Assembly: GCF_016862935.1 (NCBI RefSeq)
Contig: NZ_BONX01000034.1
Coordinates: 62,001 to 126,000 of the forward strand
DNA length: 64,000 nucleotides
Origin: Plantactinospora mayteni
Lineage (GTDB): Bacteria; Actinomycetota; Actinomycetes; Mycobacteriales; Micromonosporaceae
Reading direction: 5' to 3'
The position numbers were made by a program, and so were the translations under genes. Numbering within the stretch: the first letter of the stretch is position 1; the number at the start of each line of letters is the position of its first letter. This document shows, one piece after another, positions 50,335 to 61,528 of this stretch. Under the pieces are notes generated by a model. That model ran no database searches, had not been told where the DNA came from, and worked only from the letters and a program-made list of their open reading frames with translations.

Positions 50335-51171
50335 TCAGCGTGCGGGCGCGCTGCCGACCCGCCGCTCCTCCTGCTCGGCGGTCGAGCGCACCGCCGCCGC
50401 CGTGTGGTCGTCGAGCGGGAAGAACGACTCGACGGCGAGTTCCGCGACGGTGACGTCCAGCGGGGTGCCGAAGGTGAAGACGGTGCTGAAGAAGGCGAGT
50501 TCCCGGTCGCCGTCCCGGATCCGCAGCGGCACCACCACCTCACCCGGCCCCGGGATCTCGACCTCGGGCTCCGGCTGGTCGCAGGGGTACGCCCGCAGTT
50601 CGTCGTAGAGGTCGGCCAGCTCGGCGTCGCCGCTCTGCGCGACCTGCCGGCGGAGCCGCCCGAGCAGGTGCGCCCGCCACTCGCCGAGGTTGACGATCCG
50701 GGGTGCCAGCCCGGCCGGGTGCAGGGCCAGCCGGAGCGCGTTGACCGGCGGGGTGAGCAGCGGGGCTGCCGCGCCCGCGGTGAACAGCCCGATGCTGGCG
50801 TTCGCCTCGACCAGACACCAGCCCCGGTCCACGGCAATGGCCGGGAAGGGCTGGTGGGCGGTGAGCACCTGGCGGACCGCCGCCCGCACGGCGGCCAGCG
50901 CCGGGGAGTCCAACGGGGTACGCGGGTAGATCGGCGCGTACCCGGCGGCCAGCAGCAGGTGGTTGCGCTCCCGCAGCGGTACGTCGAGCTGCTCGGCGAG
51001 CCGGAGCACCATGTCGCGGCTCGGCATCGCCCGGCCGGTCTCCACGAAACTGAGGTGCCGGGTGGAGATGTCCGCCTGGATCGCGAGTTCGAGCTGGCTG
51101 AGCCGCCGCCGCTCGCGCCACTCGCGCAGCAGTTGGCCGACCGGTCGCTGCCGCTGTCCGGCGACCGTCAT
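50335..51171 (-). CDS. XRE-family regulator with MmyB-like ligand domain
   Basis: A 278-residue regulator. HTH at residues 12-66: LLREWRERRRLSQLELAIQA then DISTRHLSFVETGRAMPSRD. C-terminal MmyB-type PAS-like domain (about 100-265) with PAIAVDRGWCLVEANASIGL and LRLALHPAGLAPRIVNLGEW. Members of this family often regulate neighbouring dehydrogenase or metabolic genes; no divergent partner is obvious here, the GH6 gene being on the same strand upstream. Confidence 0.92.
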   Translation of the reverse strand: MTVAGQRQRPVGQLLREWRERRRLSQLELAIQADISTRHLSFVETGRAMPSRDMVLRLAEQLDVPLRERNHLLLAAGYAPIYPRTPLDSPALAAVRAAVRQVLTAHQPFPAIAVDRGWCLVEANASIGLFTAGAAAPLLTPPVNALRLALHPAGLAPRIVNLGEWRAHLLGRLRRQVAQSGDAELADLYDELRAYPCDQPEPEVEIPGPGEVVVPLRIRDGDRELAFFSTVFTFGTPLDVTVAELAVESFFPLDDHTAAAVRSTAEQEERRVGSAPAR

Positions 51172-51308
51172 CGCGTCATCACCATTCCGATCGTACGGCC
51201 GGGGCGCTGGCGGCTGCGGCCCGCCCGGCCGGGTCAGGGGCGGTCTGCCCGGGGTGGCCGGGCCGCCGCCCGCGCGTGGCGGGTCGGCGACCCGGCCGGA
51301 GGGGATGG

Positions 51309-53992
<2,684 letters not shown>

Positions 53993-54082
53993 CCCCCGGC
54001 GACCAACCCGGGAGGTAGCCATTCCCCGCCGGGGGTGCTCCGCCACGCCTGAGGGGTGCTCCGCACGCCTGAACGGGAGCGG

Positions 54083-56239
54083 TCAGCCGTCCGGCTGTGC
54101 GTCGGCGCCGGCCGTCGCCGGGATCATCATCTCGAACCAGACCGTCGAGCCGCGTACCGTCGGATCGGTCCCCCAGGCGTCGCTGAGCTGCTCGATCAGC
54201 CCGAGGCCCCGGCCCCGGCTGCTCAGCTTCTCGGTCCGGGCCCGGGTCACCGCGCCCCGGGTACCGCTGTCGGCGACCGAGACCAGCAACCGCTCCGGGC
54301 TGAGGTCGATCTCCACCCGGGCGGCGGTGCCGGCGTGCAGCAGCGCGTTGGTGGTCAACTCGCTGGTGCAGAGCACCGCCGAACCGACCACCTGCTCGGG
54401 CACCCCCCACAGGTGCAGTTGACCGGTCATCCAGTGCCGTACCCGGCCCGGGGCGGTCGGCTCCGCCGGCACCTCCATGCTCGCCGACCGGCTGGGCGTA
54501 CTCGCGTGCTCGACGGCGAGTACGGCGACGTCGTCCTCGGTGTTGCCCGGCACCGCGCCGCCGGCCAGCGCGCAGAGCGTACGCGGGTCGCCGGTCGCCG
54601 CCCCGGCCACCGTCGCGGCCAGCGCCTCGAAGCCGTCGGTCAGGCTCCGCTGCCGCCGCTCCACCACACCGTCGCTGAACAGCAGCAGGGTGTCGCCGGG
54701 CGGGAACTCCACGGTGACCGCCGATCGGCGCCCGGACAGCCCGAGCGGCACTCCGGGCGGCACCTCGACATACCGGGCGGTGCCGGGCTGGCCGGGGGAG
54801 CCGCGCCGGACCAGCGGCGGGGGATGGCCGGCACTGGCGATGGTCAGCCGGTCGGTCTCCGGGTCGACCAGACCGTAGATCACGGTGACGAAGAGTTCGT
54901 CGCTGCGCGCCTCCGCGCTCAGGCTCGCCACCAGCCGGTCCAGCCCGGCGAGTACCGGGACCGGGGCGGGGTCGCTCAGGGCCAGCGCGCGCAGCGCGGC
55001 GCGTACCTGCCCCATCAGCGCGGCGGCCTGCACGTCGTGCCCGGCCACGTCGCCGAGTACCACCGCCAGCCGGCCGTCCGGCAGCGCGAAGGCGTCGTAG
55101 AAGTCGCCGCCGGCCGCGTTGCCGTCCACCCCGGCGTCGTAGCGGGCGGCGATCCGCAGCAGCGGCAGGTCGGGCAGGTGCTCCGGCAGCATGCTGCGCT
55201 GGAGCAGTTGCGCCGTGCCGTGCTGGGTCTCGAACCGGCGGGCCCGCTCGGCGGCCTGGGCCACCAACTCCGCCGAGGCGGCCAGCAGGGCGCGCTCGGC
55301 CGGCGGCCAGCGGTGCGGCTGCCGGTAGCCGACAGTCAGCCCGCCGCGCAGCGCCGACGTACGCAGTGGCAGCGCGGCCAGCGCCCGGATCTTCTCGTCG
55401 TGCCGGTCGACCGCGCTGTGCAGCAGCGGCTGGCCGTCACTGGCGAAGCTCGGCGTACCGCTGTCGGCGGTCAGCACCAGCGGGGCGGGGGAGTCGGGAC
55501 CGTGCCGGCGCCACAGTGGCGGAAGCCGCTCGTCGGCCTCGTCCAGCACCTCGCCCCGGACCCGCCGGACCAGCCGCCAGCCGCTGCCGTCGTCCACCCC
55601 GAACTCGACCTGGTCGGCGGCGAACGTCGAGACGGCGTTGCGCAGCGTGACCCGGGCGACGTCGTCGAGGGTGAGCGTCCCGGCCAGCGCCGAGGCCAAC
55701 TCGCCGAGATTCTGTAGCCGCTGGGTGACCTGGGTGGCCTCGGCGGCCACCGTGAGTACTCCGATGATGCTGCCGGTGGAGTCCCGGACCGGGGAGTAGC
55801 CGCGGGCGAAGAGGGACTGCTCCGGGATCCCGGGTTCGTCGCGGGCCAGCGGCAGCGGGGTGTCCCGCTCCAGGAACGGCTCGCCGGTCCGGTAGACCCG
55901 TTCGATCACGTCGCCGACACCCGGCACCTGCCACACCTCGGCGAAGACCTCGGCCGCCGGCCGGCCGAACGCCTGTGGGTGCTTGGCCGAGATCAGTTCG
56001 GCGAAGCCGTCGTTGTAGACCAGCGCGAGCTGTGCGCCGTACGCCAGGGCCATCGGCACCGGGGCGGAGAGCACCAGGTCGACGACCGCTCGCAGCGCGG
56101 GATCCCAGCGGCCGGGCGGACCCAGCGGGGTGTCCGGCCAGCGACCGTCGGCCGGCGGCCCGATCGTGGGCTCCGGGATCGGCGGCGCACCGGCCACGGT
56201 GGAGGGGGGAGCGGGTACCCGTCCGACCGTGCCTGGCAT
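54083..56239 (-). CDS. SpoIIE-family phosphatase with PAS, GAF and HATPase domains
   Basis: A 718-residue protein. PAS-like (about 40-165; MALAYGAQLALVYNDGFAEL), GAF (about 185-345), PP2C/SpoIIE (about 360-560; AAGGDFYDAFALPDGRLAVV, LGDVAGHDVQAAALMGQVRA and TLLLFSDGVVE), HATPase (about 590-710; STELTTNALLHAGTAARVEI-like block and GRGLGLIEQLSDAWG). It would dephosphorylate an anti-anti-sigma protein and may also bind a sigma factor through the HATPase, i.e. a partner-switch protein. Convergent with the MEDS gene. Confidence 0.95.
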   Translation of the reverse strand: MPGTVGRVPAPPSTVAGAPPIPEPTIGPPADGRWPDTPLGPPGRWDPALRAVVDLVLSAPVPMALAYGAQLALVYNDGFAELISAKHPQAFGRPAAEVFAEVWQVPGVGDVIERVYRTGEPFLERDTPLPLARDEPGIPEQSLFARGYSPVRDSTGSIIGVLTVAAEATQVTQRLQNLGELASALAGTLTLDDVARVTLRNAVSTFAADQVEFGVDDGSGWRLVRRVRGEVLDEADERLPPLWRRHGPDSPAPLVLTADSGTPSFASDGQPLLHSAVDRHDEKIRALAALPLRTSALRGGLTVGYRQPHRWPPAERALLAASAELVAQAAERARRFETQHGTAQLLQRSMLPEHLPDLPLLRIAARYDAGVDGNAAGGDFYDAFALPDGRLAVVLGDVAGHDVQAAALMGQVRAALRALALSDPAPVPVLAGLDRLVASLSAEARSDELFVTVIYGLVDPETDRLTIASAGHPPPLVRRGSPGQPGTARYVEVPPGVPLGLSGRRSAVTVEFPPGDTLLLFSDGVVERRQRSLTDGFEALAATVAGAATGDPRTLCALAGGAVPGNTEDDVAVLAVEHASTPSRSASMEVPAEPTAPGRVRHWMTGQLHLWGVPEQVVGSAVLCTSELTTNALLHAGTAARVEIDLSPERLLVSVADSGTRGAVTRARTEKLSSRGRGLGLIEQLSDAWGTDPTVRGSTVWFEMMIPATAGADAQPDG

Positions 56240-56343
56240 GCCAGCAGCCTAACCGGAGCCGCCGAATCCGCTCGTCGGACGCGGTCCGGTGGGCCGCCGT
56301 GCGGTGCGCCGTCTGCTTCGGGCAGCCGTCGGGCGGCGGGTGG

Positions 56344-56562
56344 TTACTCGACCGAGCCCGCGTCCACCGGACGGCGCCGCATCGCGTCGTCGGCCAGGAT
56401 CACGGTGGCGACCATCAGCGAGACGCAGAGGCTGAACAACCACGAGCCGTCGTCGACCAGGCGGGCGGAGACCGGCGTCTGCGCCGCGGTGAGCAGGAAG
56501 GCGAGCCACGCGAACCGACGCTGACGGACGGAGAGGAAACCAGGAGCCTGAGCCTGACGCAT
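56344..56562 (-). CDS. Small two-helix membrane protein
   Basis: A 72-residue protein. It starts MRQAQAPGFLSVRQRRFAWL and has two hydrophobic helices (WLAFLLTAAQTPVSA and SWLFSLCVSLMVATVILA) with an acidic end. Composition and codon use support a real gene. Family unknown. Confidence 0.6.
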   Translation of the reverse strand: MRQAQAPGFLSVRQRRFAWLAFLLTAAQTPVSARLVDDGSWLFSLCVSLMVATVILADDAMRRRPVDAGSVE

Positions 56563-56740
56563 CCCGAAATTCTGCCGCGCCGGCTGCCGGTCGCCGGTCG
56601 TCCGTTCGGACGAATTCGGGGTACGTGTCCGCTTGATCCAGCTCTGCGACCCCGATCGGCAATCCGCGTAACCGTCACCCTCGGACGTGCTGGGCGGCCG
56701 AGGTGGTCAGGCGTCGACCGGTCCGGCATGATCGACGGGC

Positions 56741-57958
56741 GTGTCCACTCCCTCGCGCCGCCGGACGGGTCTCGCCGTACTCGTCCTGGCATATCTGGCC
56801 TTCGTCAGCCTCGGTCTCCCCGACGGCCTGCTCGGCGTCGGCTGGCCGTCGATCAGCGCCGACCTGACGGTTCCGACCGAGGCGGTCGGGCTGCTGCTCG
56901 CCTCGGGTACGGTCGGCTACCTCGTCTCCAGCGTGGTGGCCGGGTTCAGCATCGCCCGGGTCGGCGTCGGCTGGCTGTTGGCCGGCAGCACCGTCCTGGC
57001 CAGCCTGGCGCTCACCGGCTACGCCAGTGCACCGGAGTTGCCGATCATGATCGGCTGTGCGCTGCTGCTCGGCCTCGGCTCGGGCGCGATCGACGCGGGG
57101 CTGAACGCGTACGCCGCCGGTGCGTTCGGGCCGCGCCAGATGAACTGGCTGCACGCCTGCTTCGGGCTCGGCGTCGCCATCGGGCCGCTGGTGATGACCA
57201 CCGCGCTCGGCACCGGGCTGGGCTGGCGCTGGGGGTACGGCATCGTGGCCGCCGCCCAGGCCGGGCTGGCGCTCGCCTTCGTGCTCACCGTCCGGACCTG
57301 GGAGCGCCGCCGCCCCGCCGTCGACGCCGACGGCCCGGCCGGCGAGGCGGCCCCGGCCGGGCCGGTACGGATCGGCGCCACCCTGGCGCTGCCGGCGGTC
57401 TGGTTCGGCGCGCTGACCTTCGCGGTGTACGTGGCGATCGAGGTGGCCGCCGGACTCTGGGCGTTCCTGCTGCTCACCGAGGACCGCGGGGTCAGCCGGA
57501 CCGTCGCCGGCCTCTGCGTCTCGCTCTACTGGGGCAGCCTCTTCGTCGGCCGGGTGGTGCAGGGGTTCGTCGCCGAACGGCTCGGCACCCGGACGGTGCT
57601 GCTCGGCAGCATGTACGCGATGGCGCTCGGCTCCGCGCTCGTCGCGGTACCCGGACCGGGCTGGCTGGCGGTGACCGGCCTCGCCGTCATCGGGTTCGGC
57701 GCGGCGGCGGTCTTCCCGCTGCTCACGTTGACCACCGCCGAACGGGTGGGGCAGCGGCACGCGGACCGGACGATCGGGTTGCAGATCGGGGCGTCCGGGT
57801 TGGGTGGGGCGCTCATCCCGGGCGCGCTCGGCGTGCTGATCGGGGGTACCTCGGTCGCGGTGCTCGGGCCGGCTCTGCTGCTGCTCTCCCTGGCCATGAT
57901 CGCGCTGTACTGGGCGTCCAACCGCCGAGCGGCCCGGAACCCCGTACCGGCCGGCTGA
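56741..57958 (+). CDS. MFS transporter
   Basis: A 405-residue protein starting at GTG, with 12 predicted helices: VLVLAYLAFVSLGLPDGLLG, SSVVAGFSIARVGVGWLLAG, LLLGLGSGAIDAGLNAYAAG, then WLHACFGLGVAIGPLVM. The PDGLLGVGWPSI and GAIDAGLNAYA motifs match the sugar/unknown-substrate MFS group related to FucP and YfkF. Substrate unknown. Confidence 0.9.
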   Translation: MSTPSRRRTGLAVLVLAYLAFVSLGLPDGLLGVGWPSISADLTVPTEAVGLLLASGTVGYLVSSVVAGFSIARVGVGWLLAGSTVLASLALTGYASAPELPIMIGCALLLGLGSGAIDAGLNAYAAGAFGPRQMNWLHACFGLGVAIGPLVMTTALGTGLGWRWGYGIVAAAQAGLALAFVLTVRTWERRRPAVDADGPAGEAAPAGPVRIGATLALPAVWFGALTFAVYVAIEVAAGLWAFLLLTEDRGVSRTVAGLCVSLYWGSLFVGRVVQGFVAERLGTRTVLLGSMYAMALGSALVAVPGPGWLAVTGLAVIGFGAAAVFPLLTLTTAERVGQRHADRTIGLQIGASGLGGALIPGALGVLIGGTSVAVLGPALLLLSLAMIALYWASNRRAARNPVPAG

Positions 57959-57998
57959 GGCGGGTTCGGTGCGGGCCGTGGCGGCCGGCGGAGGCGGC

Positions 57999-58259
57999 TC
58001 AGTGCGGCCCGGAGCGCCCGGTGGTCGACGGCCGGTACCGGCGCTGCTCGTCGCTGAGTTGCCCGGCCTGCTCCTCGGCGTACGCCGGGTCGGGTTCGTC
58101 GGCCTCCGCGCCGTGGCCGAACGCGGACTCCGCGCCCGCATCGTTGCCGGTCACGTCGTCGACCTGCCCGTCGGGCGTCGACGCGCCCATCGCCCCTTCC
58201 AGGTCGCGCAGCGGCAGCCGCTCCTCGTCGCGCCAGACGTGCCTGTCCCTGTCGGTCAT
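57999..58259 (-). CDS. Small acidic hypothetical protein
   Basis: An 86-residue hydrophilic, probably disordered protein (MTDRDRHVWRDEERLPLRDL, then Asp/Glu-rich to ...RSGPH). A near-perfect SigF-type promoter ends 10 bp before the ATG at 58259, giving an almost leaderless message. It sits with other stress genes. Function unknown. Confidence 0.7.
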   Translation of the reverse strand: MTDRDRHVWRDEERLPLRDLEGAMGASTPDGQVDDVTGNDAGAESAFGHGAEADEPDPAYAEEQAGQLSDEQRRYRPSTTGRSGPH

Positions 58260-58269
58260 GCCTGTCGCC

Positions 58270-58294
58270 CTACCCGGCCCACGCGGGGGCAAAC
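58270..58294 (-). promoter_or_regulatory. Candidate SigF/SigB-type promoter
   Basis: Minus strand: GTTT (58291-58294), 15-base spacer, GGGTAG (58270-58275). It is right after the SRPBCC gene stop and upstream of the acidic protein gene. Confidence 0.75.
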
Positions 58295-58295
58295 A

Positions 58296-58757
58296 CTACG
58301 GCTGCGGCCGGGTGACCTCGCCGCGCCAGGCGCCGGTCTCGGCGCCGCGCCGCTCGATGAACTCCTTGAACCGGTGCAGGTCACCGGCGATCCGCCGGTC
58401 CACCAGGCCGAGCTTGTCGCCGGCCTTCTCGGTGATCCCCTGCGGCTCGAACTCCATCTGGGCGGTGACCCGGGTGTGGTTCTCGTCGATCCGGTGGAAT
58501 GTCACCACACCGGCCTGCCGGGTGCCGTCGGTCGAGGTCCAGGCCACCCGCTCGTCGGGTAGCTGCTCGGTGATCCTGGCCTCGAACTCCCGGTTGACCC
58601 CGCCGATCTCGACCTTCCAGTGCGTCATCGTGTCCGAGAGCTGCCGGACCTCCTCGACACCCTCCATGAACTGCGGAAAGTCCTCGAACTGGGTCCACTG
58701 GTCGTACGCGGTCCGGATCGGTACCGCCACGTCGACGGACTTGGTCACGCCACTCAT
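58296..58757 (-). CDS. SRPBCC-family (polyketide cyclase-like) protein
   Basis: A 153-residue START/SRPBCC protein: VTKSVDVAVPIRTAYDQWTQ, FEDFPQFMEGVEEVRQL, VAWTSTDGTRQAGVVTFHRI, and the C-terminal helix LHRFKEFIERRG. The cavity-type fold suggests lipid or aromatic ligand binding. In actinobacteria, close relatives sit with stress genes, as here. It follows the DUF2795 gene by 83 bp and may share its transcript. Confidence 0.93.
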   Translation of the reverse strand: MSGVTKSVDVAVPIRTAYDQWTQFEDFPQFMEGVEEVRQLSDTMTHWKVEIGGVNREFEARITEQLPDERVAWTSTDGTRQAGVVTFHRIDENHTRVTAQMEFEPQGITEKAGDKLGLVDRRIAGDLHRFKEFIERRGAETGAWRGEVTRPQP

Positions 58758-58840
58758 CTGGCATCCTCCTTGCCGGTCGGGCTACCGCTGCGCCGCTACG
58801 CGCTACGTCTGGCCGCTGCGCCGCTGGGTTCGGGGGACCG

Positions 58841-59251
58841 TCACCAGCGGTGGGTCTCGTTCGCGTGTCCGAGCGCGGCCCACACCTCGGAGACGGTCTG
58901 GAACTGGGTACCCGGGGGCAGCCGGTCCAGTTGGGCGAGGACCTCGTCCGGCGCCTCGTTCTCCTCGGCGCTGCGGCGCAGGCCGTCCCGGTCGCCGGGC
59001 AGCGCGGAGAGCGGGATGAACCGGCCCAGCCGGCTCCGCTGCTCGACCTCCTCCGAGGTCATCCCCTGCGGCGCACCGGACCGGGTGTCGTTGCTGGGCG
59101 CCCTGGTCAGGCCGGGTTGGTCCTCGCCGGCCGGTTCGGGGTCGCGCCACTCCTCCGCGCGGCCACCGACGGCGCCCTGCACGGTGCCCTGCACCTCCCG
59201 GTCCATCTGCTCGTCCAGGCGGGGGCCGTGCTTGCTGTTCCCACGTTCCAT
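58841..59251 (-). CDS. DUF2795 domain protein, stress type
   Basis: A 136-residue protein. Residues 1-60 are hydrophilic; the C-terminal half has the DUF2795-like segment GRFIPLSALPGDRDGLRRSA, NEAPDEVLAQLDRLPPGTQF and VSEVWAALGH. The ATG at 59251 lies 11 bp from a GTTT-N15-GGGTAG promoter. Unknown role; probably stress-induced. Confidence 0.85.
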   Translation of the reverse strand: MERGNSKHGPRLDEQMDREVQGTVQGAVGGRAEEWRDPEPAGEDQPGLTRAPSNDTRSGAPQGMTSEEVEQRSRLGRFIPLSALPGDRDGLRRSAEENEAPDEVLAQLDRLPPGTQFQTVSEVWAALGHANETHRW

Positions 59252-59261
59252 GTCCAATGCG

Positions 59262-59286
59262 CTACCCGAGGGGAATCGGGCTAAAC
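59262..59286 (-). promoter_or_regulatory. Candidate SigF/SigB-type promoter
   Basis: Minus strand: GTTT (59283-59286), 15-base spacer, GGGTAG (59262-59267), upstream of the DUF2795 gene. Same elements and spacing as at 58270-58294. Confidence 0.78.
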
Positions 59287-59403
59287 GGCATCGCGCTCCG
59301 CCGACCGTTGTCCGGGGCTCGCCAGCGACTGTCCGGGGCTCGCCGGCGCCTTCGGTGGCAGCGCGGGCTGCCACGAACTCCCGCCGTCCCGGGCCGGGCG
59401 CGG

Positions 59404-59427
59404 GTTTGCCGCAGGTGACTCGGGAAA
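59404..59427 (+). promoter_or_regulatory. Candidate SigF/SigB-type promoter
   Basis: GTTT (59404-59407), 14-base spacer, GGGAAA (59422-59427), 60 bp before the ChaB gene ATG and facing away from the DUF2795 promoter. Confidence 0.55.
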
Positions 59428-59487
59428 CCGAACCACGGAGACAGGGAACGACACGCGAGACGAGAGACGATCCGGAGGAGGAAGATC

Positions 59488-59910
59488 ATGCCCGGACGCG
59501 AGGTTCTGCCCAGTACCCTGCGCCGCTCACCGCAGAAGGCCCAGGACACCTGGGCGAAGACCCACGACTCGGCGGTCGAGACGTACGGCGAGGGGCAGCG
59601 GTCGCACCGGACCGCGTTCGCCGCGCTCAAGCACTCGTTCGAGAAGATCGGTGACCACTGGGAGCCGAAGGGGCGGAAGGGCCCGAGCGACGAGCAGGCG
59701 GCCGGCGGTGGGCCGGCACGGCGCGCACCGACCGCCGGTGGGGTGGACGCGAACGCCCCGAAGGACCACCTGATGGATGTGGCGAAGCGGCTCGACATCA
59801 AGGGGCGGTCCCGGATGACCAAGGCCGAACTGGTCGGCGCGATCCAGAAGGCGAACAACCAGAAGACCACCGCCTCCCGTGGACGGGAGAAGGGGCGCAA
59901 CCGCCGCTGA
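59488..59910 (+). CDS. ChaB domain protein with Rho-N-like C-terminus
   Basis: A 140-residue protein with ChaB motifs at residues 1-60 (LPSTLRRSPQKAQDTWAKTH, then YGEGQRSHRTAFAALKHSFE) and a C-terminal Rho-N/SAP-like helical hairpin (LMDVAKRLDIKGRSRMTKAE, LVGAIQKANNQ) plus basic tail. ChaB-type proteins occur in stress regulons. RBS GGAGGA 9 bases upstream; candidate SigF promoter upstream. Confidence 0.92.
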   Translation: MPGREVLPSTLRRSPQKAQDTWAKTHDSAVETYGEGQRSHRTAFAALKHSFEKIGDHWEPKGRKGPSDEQAAGGGPARRAPTAGGVDANAPKDHLMDVAKRLDIKGRSRMTKAELVGAIQKANNQKTTASRGREKGRNRR

Positions 59911-59977
59911 CCCGCCAGGGCAACCGCCGCTGACGACCGTGGGGCAGCCGGTTACGGGTGGGGTGGGGGGCGTCGGG

Positions 59978-61417
59978 TCACCACCGGCCGCCCTCCCCAC
60001 CCGGTCCCTCGATGTGCACCGCCTTGGTGGCGGTCAGCTCGTCGAGCAGTTCCGGCCCGTACCCGAAGCCCTGGCCGCTGCCGCCCCGGGGCTCGGCGGC
60101 GCCGCCCGGTGCCCCGCCGAAGACGGCATTGATCTTCACGGTCCCGACCGGCAGTTCCCGCCAGGCCCGCTGCGCGTGGCTCATCGATCCGGTGAGTACC
60201 GTCGCCGCCAGCCCGTACGGCGAGTGCGACGCCCTGGACAGCGCCTCGTCGAACGACTCCACCACCATCACCGGGGCGACCGGGCCGAACGTCTCCTCGC
60301 GCATCACCGCCATCTGGTCGGTGCACTCGGCCAGTACGGTCGGCGGGTAGAAGGAACCGGGCCCGTCCGGGACGGTACCGCCGAAGAGCACGCTGGCGCC
60401 CTCCGCGACCGCCGCCCGGACCTGTCCGTGTACGTGGTCGCGGTGCCGCCGGTCGACCAGCGGCCCGAGTTCGCTGCTCGGATCGCGGCCCGGCCCCGAC
60501 CGCAGCGCCTCGGCCCGCTCCACCAGGGCGCCGAGAAACGGGGTCGCCACCGGCCGGAGTACGTAGATCCGCTCCACCGCGACGCAGAGCTGCCCGGCGT
60601 TGGCGAAGGCCCCGATCGCGGCCTGTTCGGCGGCCCAGCGCGGGTCGACGTCGCCGTCGACGATCAGCGGGTCGCTGCCGCCGTTCTCCAGCAGCGCCTT
60701 GGCGCCCGTCCGGGCGCAGGCGGCGGCGATCGACCGGCCGGTGGCGGTCGATCCGACGTGCGCGACCACGTCGACCTCCTGCTCGGCCAGCGCGGCGCCC
60801 ACCGGTGCGTCGCCGGTGAGCAGCGACAGCACCCCGGCCGGCAACTGCTCGTCGAGCAGCCGGGCGAGCAGCCAGCCGCTGGCCGTACTCCGCTCGCTCG
60901 GCTTGTAGACCACGGTGTTCCCGGTGGCCAGGGCCGCGCCGAGCAGCCCGCAGGAGACCGCGACCGGGTCGTTCCACGGCGTGACGACGGCGACCACGCC
61001 GCGCGGCTGCGGCACCATCAGGTCGATCGCGTCGGCGTCGCCGCCGAGGGTACGGCCGCCCCGGACGGGGCCGAGTTCGGCGTACTGGCGCAGCGTCGAC
61101 GCGCCCGCCTGGACCCCGGCCCGGGCGGCGGCGAGCGGCCGGCCCATCTCGGCGGTCTCCGCCTCGGCGAGCTGGTCGGCGTTCGCCTCGATCGCGTCGG
61201 CGGCCCGGCGCAGCGCGGCGGCCCGGTCGGCGGGTGCGGTCCGGGCCCACCGGGGAGCCGTCGCCCGGGCCGCCTTGACCGCCGCCTCCACCTCGGCCTC
61301 GGTGGCCACCGGCACCCGGCTGACCGGGGTACCGTCGACCGGATCGAGCACGGTCAACCATCCGGCGTCGCCGCTGCCGTCCCAGACCCCGGCGATGAGC
61401 TGCTGCACCTGATACAT
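59978..61417 (-). CDS. Aldehyde dehydrogenase family protein
   Basis: A 479-residue NAD(P)-dependent aldehyde dehydrogenase: VVTPWNDPVAVSCGLLGAAL, HVGSTATGRSIAAACARTGA, the Glu motif LLENGGSDPLIV (usual ELGG is ENGG), Cys motif NAGQLCVAVERIYV, and EETFGPVAPVMVV. Substrate is not evident. Start MYQVQQLIAGVWDG. Convergent with the ChaB gene; divergent from the FAD oxidoreductase. Confidence 0.92.
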   Translation of the reverse strand: MYQVQQLIAGVWDGSGDAGWLTVLDPVDGTPVSRVPVATEAEVEAAVKAARATAPRWARTAPADRAAALRRAADAIEANADQLAEAETAEMGRPLAAARAGVQAGASTLRQYAELGPVRGGRTLGGDADAIDLMVPQPRGVVAVVTPWNDPVAVSCGLLGAALATGNTVVYKPSERSTASGWLLARLLDEQLPAGVLSLLTGDAPVGAALAEQEVDVVAHVGSTATGRSIAAACARTGAKALLENGGSDPLIVDGDVDPRWAAEQAAIGAFANAGQLCVAVERIYVLRPVATPFLGALVERAEALRSGPGRDPSSELGPLVDRRHRDHVHGQVRAAVAEGASVLFGGTVPDGPGSFYPPTVLAECTDQMAVMREETFGPVAPVMVVESFDEALSRASHSPYGLAATVLTGSMSHAQRAWRELPVGTVKINAVFGGAPGGAAEPRGGSGQGFGYGPELLDELTATKAVHIEGPGGEGGRW

Positions 61418-61528
61418 GGAGCGCAGTTTGCCCCGGTCCGGGCGGTCCAAACTATCCCGTTCGACCCCCTACCTCGGCGGTCGGTGGAACCCGTCGGAGC
61501 GGCCGGGTGGCCGGGATAGGGTGCTCGG

